This document shows positions 34,986-42,432 of a DNA stretch of 44,485 nucleotides, piece by piece. Each line of letters starts with the position of its first letter. Position 1 is the first letter of the stretch. The DNA is from UBA5336 sp039815055. GTDB taxonomy: Bacteria; Pseudomonadota; Alphaproteobacteria; Caulobacterales; Hyphomonadaceae. The notes under the pieces are model-generated. The model made no database searches and was not told the DNA's origin. It saw nothing but the letters and a program-made list of their open reading frames with translations. The position numbers and the translations under genes were made by a program. The stretch is taken from contig JBCCAA010000019.1 in the NCBI GenBank assembly GCA_039815055.1, positions 1-44,485 on the forward strand, given 5' to 3'.

Positions 34986-35035
34986 ATATCGAAATGTTTC
35001 GATATATCTGAATGCAAGATAATTTAGATATATCG
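34986..35035 (-). promoter_or_regulatory. Nested palindromic operator of the padR gene
   Basis: Two perfect inverted repeats share bases. ATATCGAAA/TTTCGATAT (34986-34994, 34997-35005) has a 2-bp centre. CGATATATCT/AGATATATCG (35000-35009, 35026-35035) has a 16-bp spacer. The AT-rich block stands out in a GC-rich genome. On the minus strand, TTGTAT and TATCTT with a 16-bp spacer overlap the repeats, which is a possible padR promoter. The repeats lie between padR and rph, so both could respond. PadR autorepression is a family norm; binding here is inferred. Confidence 0.7.
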
Positions 35036-35135
35036 TAATACAAGAGTACGCGTGACTTTTTTCTTTGCTTGCTGGACAGCACTGCGAAAACCCGCCATCG
35101 ACGCGGCCTGTCTGTCCCCACCCAAGAGACCCCAC

Positions 35136-35864
35136 ATGACCGCTTTTGCCCGCCCGTCCGGCCGCGCCGTAAATGATTTGCGCACCGTCACTTTGGAAAC
35201 CAATGTCACCCGCTATGCTGAGGGCTCCTGCCTGGCCAAGTTCGGCCACACCCATGTGCTGTGCACCGCCAGCTGGACAGATAAAGTGCCCGGTTGGATG
35301 CGCGGCTCGGGCAAGGGCTGGGTGACCGGCGAATATGGCATGCTACCGCGCGCCACCCACACACGTGGCAACCGCGAAGCGGCGCGCGGGAAACAGTCTG
35401 GCCGGACCCAGGAGATCCAGCGCCTGATCGGACGGTCGCTTCGCTCTGTCGTGGATCTGGAAGCGCTGGGTGAGAACCAGATCACCATTGATTGCGATGT
35501 GATCCAGGCTGATGGCGGCACGCGTACCGCCTCGATCACAGGCGGCTATGTGGCGCTGGCCATGGCGTGCCGGTATCTGATCACCGAAGGTGTGATCACC
35601 GAAAACCCGATCCAGAAACAAGCTGCCGCGATTTCCGTGGGTCTGTTCAAGGACACCCCCGTGCTGGACCTGGATTATCCCGAAGACTCCGGCGGAGAGG
35701 GCGACATGAATGTCGTCATGAGCTCCGATGGTGGATTTATCGAAGTGCAGGGCACCGGCGAAGAACGCCCCATGACCCGCGCTGAACTGGCAACGATGCT
35801 TGAACTGGCCGAAAAAGGCTGCAGCGAGCTTTTCGAGATGCAGCGCGCGGCGTTGGAAGGGTAG
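35136..35864 (+). CDS. rph: Ribonuclease PH
   Basis: This 242-residue phosphorolytic exoribonuclease trims tRNA 3' ends. Seen are RPSGRAVNDLRTVTLE at the start, EGSCLAKFGHTHVLCTASW, WVTGEYGMLPRATHTR, EIQRLIGRSLRSVVDLEALG and DCDVIQADGGTRTASITG, all typical of RNase PH. The ATG at 35136 is preferred because upstream in-frame codons are non-conserved. The neighbours differ from the common rph-rdgB order. Confidence 0.97.
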   Translation: MTAFARPSGRAVNDLRTVTLETNVTRYAEGSCLAKFGHTHVLCTASWTDKVPGWMRGSGKGWVTGEYGMLPRATHTRGNREAARGKQSGRTQEIQRLIGRSLRSVVDLEALGENQITIDCDVIQADGGTRTASITGGYVALAMACRYLITEGVITENPIQKQAAAISVGLFKDTPVLDLDYPEDSGGEGDMNVVMSSDGGFIEVQGTGEERPMTRAELATMLELAEKGCSELFEMQRAALEG

Positions 35865-35996
35865 AGACCGACCAATATTCGTTGAGGAAATGGGCGAATC
35901 TGAGTCCCCAAGCGAAATATGCCATCTGACGCTATCCTAACTCACATGTTAGACCTGCGCGGCCATTGAGGCCCGATAAGGCGTCACGGAGGACCA

Positions 35997-36719
35997 ATGG
36001 ACGACGATGATCTTGATCTCAACGAGAAGAATGTCGTCGGGAGCATTGACCGCTCGATCGTCAACTTTGGCCTCGTGATTGTTGCGCTCGTTCCAACCTA
36101 CTTCCATCTGATCTTTAGCCCGAGAAAGATGGTTCCGCTTCTGCGCGGCGAAGCGATCGATGGACGACAGGGGCTCAGGCTTGGCCCCGGCATAACGTTC
36201 ATCTTTACGATCCTCGTCTTGCTGGGTGTAGGTTTTCTTTTTCGAAATATTGGCAGTCCCGAACTTGTTGGCGTTGAACCAGGCGAAGACTCATCAGGCA
36301 TGCGGTCAGCCGTGGCTGAGGGCAATCTCTGGCGCTCAATCGTTTTGTCGCTGCCTTTCTATTTCATGGCATTGTTTTTTGGAGTTGTCGTACACGTATC
36401 GCATCTGGTTGCCCAAAAACATACTGACATAGCTCAGGCGATTGGAATCGGGCTGTACGTATTCTCAACGCTTGTCTTACTGATCGTTCCGTTTGGAATT
36501 TCGCTGGAAACGATTGCTTCTGAAACCGTTCGAACCGGCGTACTGCTAGTGGTCTTTTTAGTTGGTTTTTTTGCTGTTCTGCCTTGGCAACTGTTCAGTT
36601 TTTCCAGACATGCGTTTCAAAACTCCGCGCCTGCCGCTGCTGCAGTTACGGCCTTGTGCCTTGTTCTGATTTTTATCGCGCTGATTGGTTTTGGCGTGCT
36701 CGTCGCAGTCTTGATGTAG
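35997..36719 (+). CDS. Membrane protein, hypothetical, lower-GC than its neighbours
   Basis: This 240-residue protein has an acidic start (MDDDDLDLNEKN) and about five hydrophobic segments (about 18-38, 66-84, 116-136, 146-168, 176-238). The layout recalls Yip1-type membrane proteins, but I cannot confirm this. The coding sequence uses more T-rich codons than its neighbours, hinting at later acquisition. A GGAGG sits 5-9 nt before the ATG. It stands alone between rph and xerD. Confidence 0.75.
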   Translation: MDDDDLDLNEKNVVGSIDRSIVNFGLVIVALVPTYFHLIFSPRKMVPLLRGEAIDGRQGLRLGPGITFIFTILVLLGVGFLFRNIGSPELVGVEPGEDSSGMRSAVAEGNLWRSIVLSLPFYFMALFFGVVVHVSHLVAQKHTDIAQAIGIGLYVFSTLVLLIVPFGISLETIASETVRTGVLLVVFLVGFFAVLPWQLFSFSRHAFQNSAPAAAAVTALCLVLIFIALIGFGVLVAVLM

Positions 36720-36748
36720 TGCAGGATTGTGCGCCGTTGTAAAACCGC

Positions 36749-37693
36749 TCAACCTGTCTCTTCCAAAGTCGCAAGACCGCCTTGCTGCGCCAGCGGATGT
36801 GCCACGTCCAGCAGCTCTGCCAACTCGTCCGTCATGACGTGGGTATAGATTTGCGTCGTGGCGATGTCGGCATGGCCGAGGAGGGTTTGCACGCTGCGCA
36901 AGTCTGCCCCGCCTTGCAAAAGGTGCGTGGCATAGGCGTGGCGCAGGGCGTGGGGGTGGACTTTTGACGGCGAAATACCGGCCTTGACGGCCAGATCATC
37001 CAGCATTTGGCCCAATCGCCGGCGCGTGAGGTGTCCTGACTTCCCCCTGGACGGGAACAGAAATGAGGAGGCGCGGGTTTTAGCCGGTTCGCCCTTTGGC
37101 AAATGATCTTCGCGCACGCAGAGCCAGTCCGAAATCGCCTCAAGGGCCGGACCACCAAGCGGGCAAACCCGGTCCGCGCCACCTTTGCCGCGCACCGTCA
37201 GCGCCCGTGTTTCCCACTGCCCCGCCTTTCGGCGCGGCAGAGCGCCAAGCGGCAGCGCGCACAATTCACTGGCCCGCAAGCCCGCGCCATAGAGCAGTTC
37301 CACAAGGCAGGTGAGCCGAACATCCTCGCCGCCCGCATCGATCAAGTGGGTAAGCTCATCGCGGCTCAGCACATCGGGCACCGTGCGGCGCGATTGCGGC
37401 GTATCAATCAGGGAGGTGGGATTGTCGGCGCGCTCTCCCTCTTCGAACAGGAAGCGATAAAACCGGCGCAAGGCAGACAGCTTGCGCGCGCTGGTGCTGG
37501 CGGCCAGCCCATCCTGGCTCAAAGATCTCAGAAAGCGGGTGATGTCTTGCGGCCCGGCCTCACACAAGCCGGAGCCTAGAAATGCCGACGCGTCATCAAG
37601 GTCTCGGCGATAGGCGTCCAGCGTGTTCAACGCGGCGCCGCGCTCTGCGCTCATCATTTCAAGAAAGGCGTTGATCCGGTTGGCATCACTCAT
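36749..37693 (-). CDS. xerD: Site-specific tyrosine recombinase XerD
   Basis: This 314-residue recombinase has an N-terminal SAM-like core-binding domain (about 1-95) and a catalytic domain with R140 (GAGLRASEL), K170 (VRGKGGADR), H248 and R251 (HALRHAYATH), H274 (LLGHADIATT) and nucleophile Y283 (IYTHV). The gene order and length fit chromosomal XerD, which resolves chromosome dimers at dif, rather than a phage integrase. No dif or att site was identified here. Confidence 0.93.
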   Translation of the reverse strand: MSDANRINAFLEMMSAERGAALNTLDAYRRDLDDASAFLGSGLCEAGPQDITRFLRSLSQDGLAASTSARKLSALRRFYRFLFEEGERADNPTSLIDTPQSRRTVPDVLSRDELTHLIDAGGEDVRLTCLVELLYGAGLRASELCALPLGALPRRKAGQWETRALTVRGKGGADRVCPLGGPALEAISDWLCVREDHLPKGEPAKTRASSFLFPSRGKSGHLTRRRLGQMLDDLAVKAGISPSKVHPHALRHAYATHLLQGGADLRSVQTLLGHADIATTQIYTHVMTDELAELLDVAHPLAQQGGLATLEETG

Positions 37694-37737
37694 GGTCCCA
37701 GCGTGGCATTGCCAAGCTTAAGACGCGCTTACCGCGA

Positions 37738-37843
37738 AGATTAAAGCCCCGTTCGGTCTGCGGGGAGGGGAGGGGAAAGACCGAACGGGGCGGGCGGCGG
37801 CACCGCTTTCGCGGATGGGGAGGGGGACTGCCGCCGTGACTAT
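37738..37843 (-). ncRNA. Candidate small RNA with C-rich loops
   Basis: Minus-strand RNA would fold into two strong hairpins. Hairpin 1 (37836-37795) has an 8-bp stem topped by a 4-bp stem with a GAAA loop, and a 5' side bulge containing CCCCCUCCCC. Hairpin 2 (37791-37746) has a perfect 14-bp stem and an 18-nt loop containing CCCCUCCCCUCCCC. Hairpin 2 is followed by UUUAAUCUU, so it also looks like the terminator. A GGAAC at 37870-37866 with CATT 16 nt later is close to the EcfG-type general-stress promoter (one mismatch), placing a start near 37843. C-rich loops that can base-pair with ribosome-binding sites are known in alphaproteobacterial sRNAs such as GsrN and CcsR. It could instead be the 3' UTR of the 37-residue ORF upstream. 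Confidence 0.65.
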
Positions 37844-37844
37844 G

Positions 37845-37870
37845 AAATGTGTGCGCGGACGATGGGTTCC
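37845..37870 (-). promoter_or_regulatory. Possible EcfG-type promoter of the candidate sRNA
   Basis: GGAAC (37870-37866), 16 bp, then CATT (37849-37846) on the minus strand. The consensus for the alphaproteobacterial general-stress sigma factor is GGAAC-N16/17-CGTT; one position differs. It sits between the small ORF stop and hairpin 1. Confidence 0.35.
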
Positions 37871-37900
37871 AAGGTCGCTCGCGGATACGTGACTCAAGCG

Positions 37901-38014
37901 TTATCCGGCGAAGATCGAGGCGGGTTGGGCCAGTGCCAGGGTCAGCGTCGCAGCGGCCAGCACCATGATGACAGTCACGGAAAAGAGGCGGGTGAGGTTT
38001 GCTGTGTTGGTCAT
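37901..38014 (-). CDS. 37-residue membrane or secreted peptide
   Basis: MTNTANLTRLFSVTVIMVLA is followed by AATLTLALAQPASIFAG. A polar start, one hydrophobic helix and an ALAQP-like ending could be a signal peptide or a single membrane helix. AAGGAG sits 6 nt before the ATG (38012-38014), the best evidence that it is translated. It lies directly upstream of the candidate sRNA on the same strand. No homologue is recognised. Confidence 0.6.
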   Translation of the reverse strand: MTNTANLTRLFSVTVIMVLAAATLTLALAQPASIFAG

Positions 38015-38222
38015 CCTTGGCTCCTTGTCAGCCTTGCACTTGTTGACCGGTAAGTGGTCTCGCCTGCTGCCGGGTTCGACTGTGGAAGTGGAATAAGCGC
38101 CATGCGCGGCGCGCATGTGGCAATTTTGAGGAACCTGACCGTCCGACAGCCTTTCGTCTTGCGCGGTCTCGCAGGCGGGGTTAGCCAAAAGGCGAACGAG
38201 TGCGAAGCAGGCAGGGCCGCAC

Positions 38223-39530
38223 ATGAAAGACTTCTTGAAACTCTACTGGCCACTCATTGCGGTTGCGGTGCTGGGCATTTTTCTGGCCATGCGGTTCGTT
38301 GAACCGCCGCCCCCGAAATCCATCACTTTCGCAGCCGGCTCCTCCGGCGGCGCCTATACAGAGTATGCGAACCGCTATGCCGCGCTTTTGGAAGACCACG
38401 GCGTCAGTGTGGAAGTCCTGACCACAGCGGGCAGCCTGGAAAACTTGCGGCTGCTCACGTCAGAAGGCGAAGACCAGGTGGATGTGGCGCTGGTGCAAGG
38501 GGGCATCGCTGACCCCGTGGTTGATGCAGAACTGCTAAGCCTTGGCGGCTTGTTCTATGAACCCTTCTGGGTGTTTGCCCGCGCAGATTTGGGCCTGGTT
38601 GATTTTTCCCAATTGCATGAGGTCAGTCTCGCGATTGGACCCGACGGATCTGGCACACGAGCGCTCGCCCAGCACATTCAGGCCGAGTTTGGCGGCACGT
38701 GGACGCCGGACACCACCATACCGCTGAGTGGCCAGCCTGCAGCCGACGCACTTCTGGCCGGTGATGTTGATGCGGCTGTATTCGCGGCCGGGATCAGCGC
38801 GCCCTATGTTGACCAATTGCTGCGCGACGAGCGTGTGGTGCAGGTGGGCTTTCCCCGTGCCCCGGCCCTGGCCCGCCGCGCACCGGCGCTGGGTGAACTG
38901 ACCCTGCTTCGCGGCGTGGTGGATATTGGCGGCGATTTACCGGGCCAGGATGTGCAGATGATCGCACCCGTGGCGCAGCTGACCGTTCGCGAGGATCTTC
39001 ATCCCGCCATTCAATCGATCTTGCTGGAATCTGCGGTGAGCATCCATTCCGAAGCGTCGCTCCTGGCGCGGCCGGGACGTTTCCCCGATGGCGGCGCCAC
39101 AGACCTGCCACTGTCGAAGCAAGCTGATCGCTATTACCGTGATGGACCATCGGCGCTTCGGCGGTACTTTTCATTCGGCGTAGCAAACTTTCTCGAGCGC
39201 GCCTGGATCTTACTTATTCCGCTGGTGACGTTATTGATCCCGCTAGTTCGTGCGGCCCCGCCAATCTATCGCTGGCGCGTACGGCGCAAGATTTACGTCT
39301 GGTATGAGGACCTGCGTCAGCTGGAAGCGCGCGGACGTGCCGCCAAGACAGAGCCCGACCGGGATCTGATCCGCAAACATCTCAGCCAACTCCAGGAAGA
39401 GATCGGTAAGCTGGAAGTGCCGTTGTCGTATAATGACGACCTCTACCGCCTGCGCAGCCATGTTGCCTTTGTGAACCAGATTCTTGGCAATCTGGATCCT
39501 CAGCAAAAAGTCGATCCACTAACGGCCTAA
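38223..39530 (+). CDS. TAXI-family solute-binding protein with extra transmembrane region
   Basis: The 435-residue protein has an N-terminal helix (about 8-24) and a TAXI/TRAP-type binding domain (about 30-300): ITFAAGSSGGAYTEYANRYA, LTTAGSLENLRLLTSEG, VDVALVQGGIAD, AIGPDGSGTRALAQHI. A second transmembrane stretch (about 330-347) and a charged helical tail follow. TAXI proteins usually serve TRAP transporters, but no TRAP permease genes are nearby. It could sense a ligand or serve a distant transporter. Its stop shares the bases CTAA with the convergent LytTR gene. Confidence 0.88.
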   Translation: MKDFLKLYWPLIAVAVLGIFLAMRFVEPPPPKSITFAAGSSGGAYTEYANRYAALLEDHGVSVEVLTTAGSLENLRLLTSEGEDQVDVALVQGGIADPVVDAELLSLGGLFYEPFWVFARADLGLVDFSQLHEVSLAIGPDGSGTRALAQHIQAEFGGTWTPDTTIPLSGQPAADALLAGDVDAAVFAAGISAPYVDQLLRDERVVQVGFPRAPALARRAPALGELTLLRGVVDIGGDLPGQDVQMIAPVAQLTVREDLHPAIQSILLESAVSIHSEASLLARPGRFPDGGATDLPLSKQADRYYRDGPSALRRYFSFGVANFLERAWILLIPLVTLLIPLVRAAPPIYRWRVRRKIYVWYEDLRQLEARGRAAKTEPDRDLIRKHLSQLQEEIGKLEVPLSYNDDLYRLRSHVAFVNQILGNLDPQQKVDPLTA

Positions 39531-40285
39531 ACCAGCCCAGCCTCCTTGGCCGCAGGTTGGTAAGTGCGCGACACGGGCACCCGCACGCCGCCCTGGAGCA
39601 CAAGCACGGGCTTGCCGTTTTCGCGCTCCACCGTATCGATGCCACCTCGCGCCACCCACCAGGACCGATGGACCTGCATCCCATCGGCGCCAGACAATTC
39701 GCGGACAGCGTCCGCCAGGCGCATGAGGATCAGCTCTTCCCCGAACGAGGTGTAAATTCGCAAATAGTGATCTTCAGACGTGATCGCATGCAGTTCAGCG
39801 CGACGGTATTTGGGTGGCAACCGGTCCATGAACCCGTCCAGCATCGCCGCTTCTGCAGCGATGGGAGACAGCGCTTCGATTTCCCTGGCTTTATCATGGA
39901 CGCGCAGAAAGTACCCGCCGATCGTGATCACGAGCGAGACAACGAACACATAGACAAACTGGATTGGCCAGAAGATGATCGGCTGCACCGTCCCGTCGGA
40001 GGCTTCCATCAAAATGATGGCCAACGTCACCGGCACCGCGATCACGGCCGCGGCGATTGGGACTTGAAGCCAGGGGGACCAGTTCGCGGTGGGTGGCTTG
40101 TCAAACACCATAGGACCGAGCCAAAGCGAAGATATGGCGCCGATGCCAATCGTGGTCAGCCACATCGTGAAGCGCTCGAGGAAATTCAGATTACCATTGT
40201 CGTAGACCCGCAGGAACGCGAAAATGAGCGCCATTCCGACGACAATGAACGCGCCGCGCACATAGCGCCTCTGCAAAAAGTCCAT
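39527..40285 (-). CDS. Membrane-bound LytTR-family transcriptional regulator
   Basis: The 252-residue protein has four transmembrane segments in residues 10-130 (FIVVGMALIFAFLRVY, TMWLTTIGIGAISSLWLGPM, VPIAAAVIAVPVTLAII, FVYVFVVSLVITIGGYFLRV). A C-terminal LytTR DNA-binding domain (about 150-250: LHAITSEDHYLRIYTSFGEE, MQVHRSWWVARGGIDTVE) follows. Such proteins act from the membrane without a separate kinase. GGGGATC precedes the ATG. Candidate sites with the repeated TTCGCGAA lie just upstream. Confidence 0.9.
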   Translation of the reverse strand: MDFLQRRYVRGAFIVVGMALIFAFLRVYDNGNLNFLERFTMWLTTIGIGAISSLWLGPMVFDKPPTANWSPWLQVPIAAAVIAVPVTLAIILMEASDGTVQPIIFWPIQFVYVFVVSLVITIGGYFLRVHDKAREIEALSPIAAEAAMLDGFMDRLPPKYRRAELHAITSEDHYLRIYTSFGEELILMRLADAVRELSGADGMQVHRSWWVARGGIDTVERENGKPVLVLQGGVRVPVSRTYQPAAKEAGLV

Positions 40286-40306
40286 GGTGATCCCCGCATT
40301 TCACGT

Positions 40307-40338
40307 TTCGCGAAGTGAATTTGCCAGCCATTCGCGAA
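40307..40338. promoter_or_regulatory. Paired TTCGCGAA sites between LytTR and DUF2141 genes
   Basis: TTCGCGAA occurs at 40307-40314 and 40331-40338, 24 bp apart (start to start). The first lies inside a weak dyad TTCAC...GTGAA (40300-40319). They sit in the 156-bp divergent gap, suitable for regulation of both the LytTR gene and the DUF2141 set. Confidence 0.45.
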
Positions 40339-40441
40339 GGTTTCCAGCGATCTCATGAAAATCGAATGGCAGAGCACGCTGCGATCACCATTCTGGCGTC
40401 ACCGGCAAGGACGCCGGACAACATCAGACTGGAGACCGAAA

Positions 40442-40876
40442 ATGATCCGCATCCTTAGCCTTCTTGCAACCGCCACTGTCATCAGCTTTGCCGGTTTCGC
40501 CGAAACCGCCCCGTCAACCAGCAGCCTGACCGTGAACTTGAGCGGCCTTTCCCCGCAAACCGGCGCGGTGATGATTGGCGTTTATGCTGGTGAAGACGAC
40601 TATGAGAATGGCGGCGGCATCACCGGCGCAACGGTGGAAATCACGGCTGATACCGCCACCGTGACCATAGAAGGCCTTGAGCCCGGCGCCTATGGCCTGA
40701 AAATGTACCATGACAGCAATGGCAATGGCCAAATGGACACCAACCCATTCGGCATGCCGACTGAGCCCTACGCCTTCTCCAACAATGCAAAGGGTCGCTT
40801 CGGGCCGGCCGAGTGGGACAGCGCCGCTTTTCAGGTAACCGCTGGCGACAATAGCCACGACATCGCTTTCGACTAG
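40442..40876 (+). CDS. DUF2141 secreted protein
   Basis: The 144-residue precursor has a signal peptide (MIRILSLLATATVISFAGFA) and a DUF2141-type beta domain: SLTVNLSGLSPQTGAVMIGV, IEGLEPGAYGLKMYHDSNGN, GQMDTNPFGMPTEPYAFSNN. The DSNGNGQMDTN stretch looks like a calcium loop. GGAG precedes the ATG. It sits 30 bp upstream of the carotenoid oxygenase gene, so the two are likely co-transcribed. Its function is unknown. Confidence 0.9.
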   Translation: MIRILSLLATATVISFAGFAETAPSTSSLTVNLSGLSPQTGAVMIGVYAGEDDYENGGGITGATVEITADTATVTIEGLEPGAYGLKMYHDSNGNGQMDTNPFGMPTEPYAFSNNAKGRFGPAEWDSAAFQVTAGDNSHDIAFD

Positions 40877-40906
40877 TCGACCTCTGAACACAAAAGGAGA
40901 CCCGCC

Positions 40907-42373
40907 ATGGATTTCACACGACGCACTTTCCTTGCAGGCGCCGGCGCGACGGCGGGTCTTCTGGCGGCCCCAGGCGCATTCGCCGGGCCCGACGTGCCAG
41001 GCTGGCAGGTGGGGTGGACCAACGCACCGGCGAGCGGGTACGCACCGGCGCCGATGCGGCTGATCTCCGGCGCATTACCGGACGAATTCGAAGGCTCGCT
41101 TTACCGCAACGGGCCAGCCTGGTTCCGATACGGCGACGACTATACTGGTCACTGGTTTGACGGCGACGGCATGGTCCAGCGCATCGCCTTTGGGAATGGA
41201 AAAGCAGTCCATTCCGGCCAGTTCGTCCAGACTCACAAGCACAAGGCGGAGCAAGAGGCTCAGAAATTCCTCGCCACAGGTTTCGGCACGGCAGGTGACC
41301 CGAGCTATTCAATTATGGCCGTCGATGATGTGAATGCGGCCAACACGGCCATCCTGTCAGCCAATGGAGACCTGTTCGCGCTGTGGGAAGCCGGTTCCGC
41401 CATGCAGATCGATCCGGCGACGCTGGAAACGATTGGCCCTAAAACCTGGAGCGATGACCTGAAAGGCATGCCGTTCCTGGCGCACCCGAAAGTGGAGCCA
41501 AATGGACGCATCTGGAACATTGCCAGCAGCGGTCAGATCCTCGGCATTTATGACATTGCACCTGGCGGTAAAGTCGACCGATTCGAGATCGTCGATATCG
41601 GCAAGACCGCCTACCTGCATGATTGGGCAATGAGCGAACGCCACCTGATCTTGCTCGTGCAGCCATGGATTCAGACTCGCAGCCTCCCACCCTTTGTAAA
41701 TTCGCTGGAATGGCGCCCGGAAGAGGGGCTGCAGATTCTCATCATCGACAAAGACGATCTATCGAGCCGCCGCTGGGTCGAGGCACCCGCGTTTTCCTTC
41801 TACCACACCGGCACGGCGTGTGAAGATGCTGACGGCACACTGCATATTGACGCTGTGCTCTATGACGAGCCGATCCTGGGTGAAGGCGGAGCGACGGGGC
41901 TTATGGCGGGTCATTTCAACCCGGCGGTCGATCAACATGAAGGGTATCTGTCTCGCATATCCGTTTCCCCGGATGGCAAGACGCGGATCGACAGAACCAG
42001 CGTCGATGGTGAGTTTCCGGCCGTTCATCCCGGCTATATGGGCCAGAACTGCCGCTTGACCGCCGTTGTGGGTGGACACGCGCCGGGCCGCCCGATCGCC
42101 ACGACGGTAACGGTTTTTGACTGGCATACTGGGACCGCCGACAACTTCAATTTCGGGCCAGACCGCATGGTGGAAGAGCATGTGATGGTGCCCAAGCCCG
42201 GTCGAACGGGTGAAGATGACGCCTGGCTGGTCGGCACGGTGCTGAACATACGAACCCAATCCAGCGAAGTGCATATCTTCGATGCCAAGCACATCTCGTC
42301 GGGCCCGCTTGCAAGCTTTTCAGCAGACTATTCATGGCCGCTTGGGTTCCACGGCGCGTTTGTTTCGTCGTGA
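40907..42373 (+). CDS. Carotenoid oxygenase family protein (Tat-exported)
   Basis: This 488-residue protein has a Tat signal RRTFLAGAGATAGLLAAPGA and the retinal-pigment-epithelium/CCD seven-bladed propeller. The four Fe(II) His ligands are H193 (FLAHPKVE), H238 (YLHDW), H300 (FYHTG) and H482 (GFHGAF). DFDGDGMV-like GHWFDGDGMVQRIAF and SLYRNGPAW are also diagnostic. It probably cleaves a carotenoid, lignin-stilbene or related conjugated alkene in the periplasm, which is unusual because most bacterial members are cytosolic. AGGAGA precedes the ATG. Confidence 0.92.
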   Translation: MDFTRRTFLAGAGATAGLLAAPGAFAGPDVPGWQVGWTNAPASGYAPAPMRLISGALPDEFEGSLYRNGPAWFRYGDDYTGHWFDGDGMVQRIAFGNGKAVHSGQFVQTHKHKAEQEAQKFLATGFGTAGDPSYSIMAVDDVNAANTAILSANGDLFALWEAGSAMQIDPATLETIGPKTWSDDLKGMPFLAHPKVEPNGRIWNIASSGQILGIYDIAPGGKVDRFEIVDIGKTAYLHDWAMSERHLILLVQPWIQTRSLPPFVNSLEWRPEEGLQILIIDKDDLSSRRWVEAPAFSFYHTGTACEDADGTLHIDAVLYDEPILGEGGATGLMAGHFNPAVDQHEGYLSRISVSPDGKTRIDRTSVDGEFPAVHPGYMGQNCRLTAVVGGHAPGRPIATTVTVFDWHTGTADNFNFGPDRMVEEHVMVPKPGRTGEDDAWLVGTVLNIRTQSSEVHIFDAKHISSGPLASFSADYSWPLGFHGAFVSS

Positions 42374-42432
42374 TGTTGTGATGATTTGCGTGCTAGGAGC
42401 ATGGAAACAGACGATTCCCGGAGACCTGTCCC

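Noticed and set aside
36749..37693. XerD-like gene as a phage or island integrase
   Set aside because: Length, motifs and lack of any mobile genes or direct repeats nearby fit the housekeeping recombinase XerD.
37741..37840. G-rich plus-strand repeats as a G-quadruplex or gene for a short peptide
   Set aside because: The G runs are the complement of hairpin loops, and the U-rich end and promoter-like element support transcription from the minus strand; a plus-strand role cannot be excluded but has no support.
38060..38100. Sequence GGGTTCGACT resembling a tRNA T-loop
   Set aside because: The flanks do not form a T stem, acceptor stem or anticodon arm, so this is not a tRNA or a clear tRNA remnant.
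39557..40318. 253-codon plus-strand ORF opposite the LytTR gene
   Set aside because: The minus-strand product has clear membrane helices and a LytTR domain, while this frame is rich in His and Arg without any pattern.
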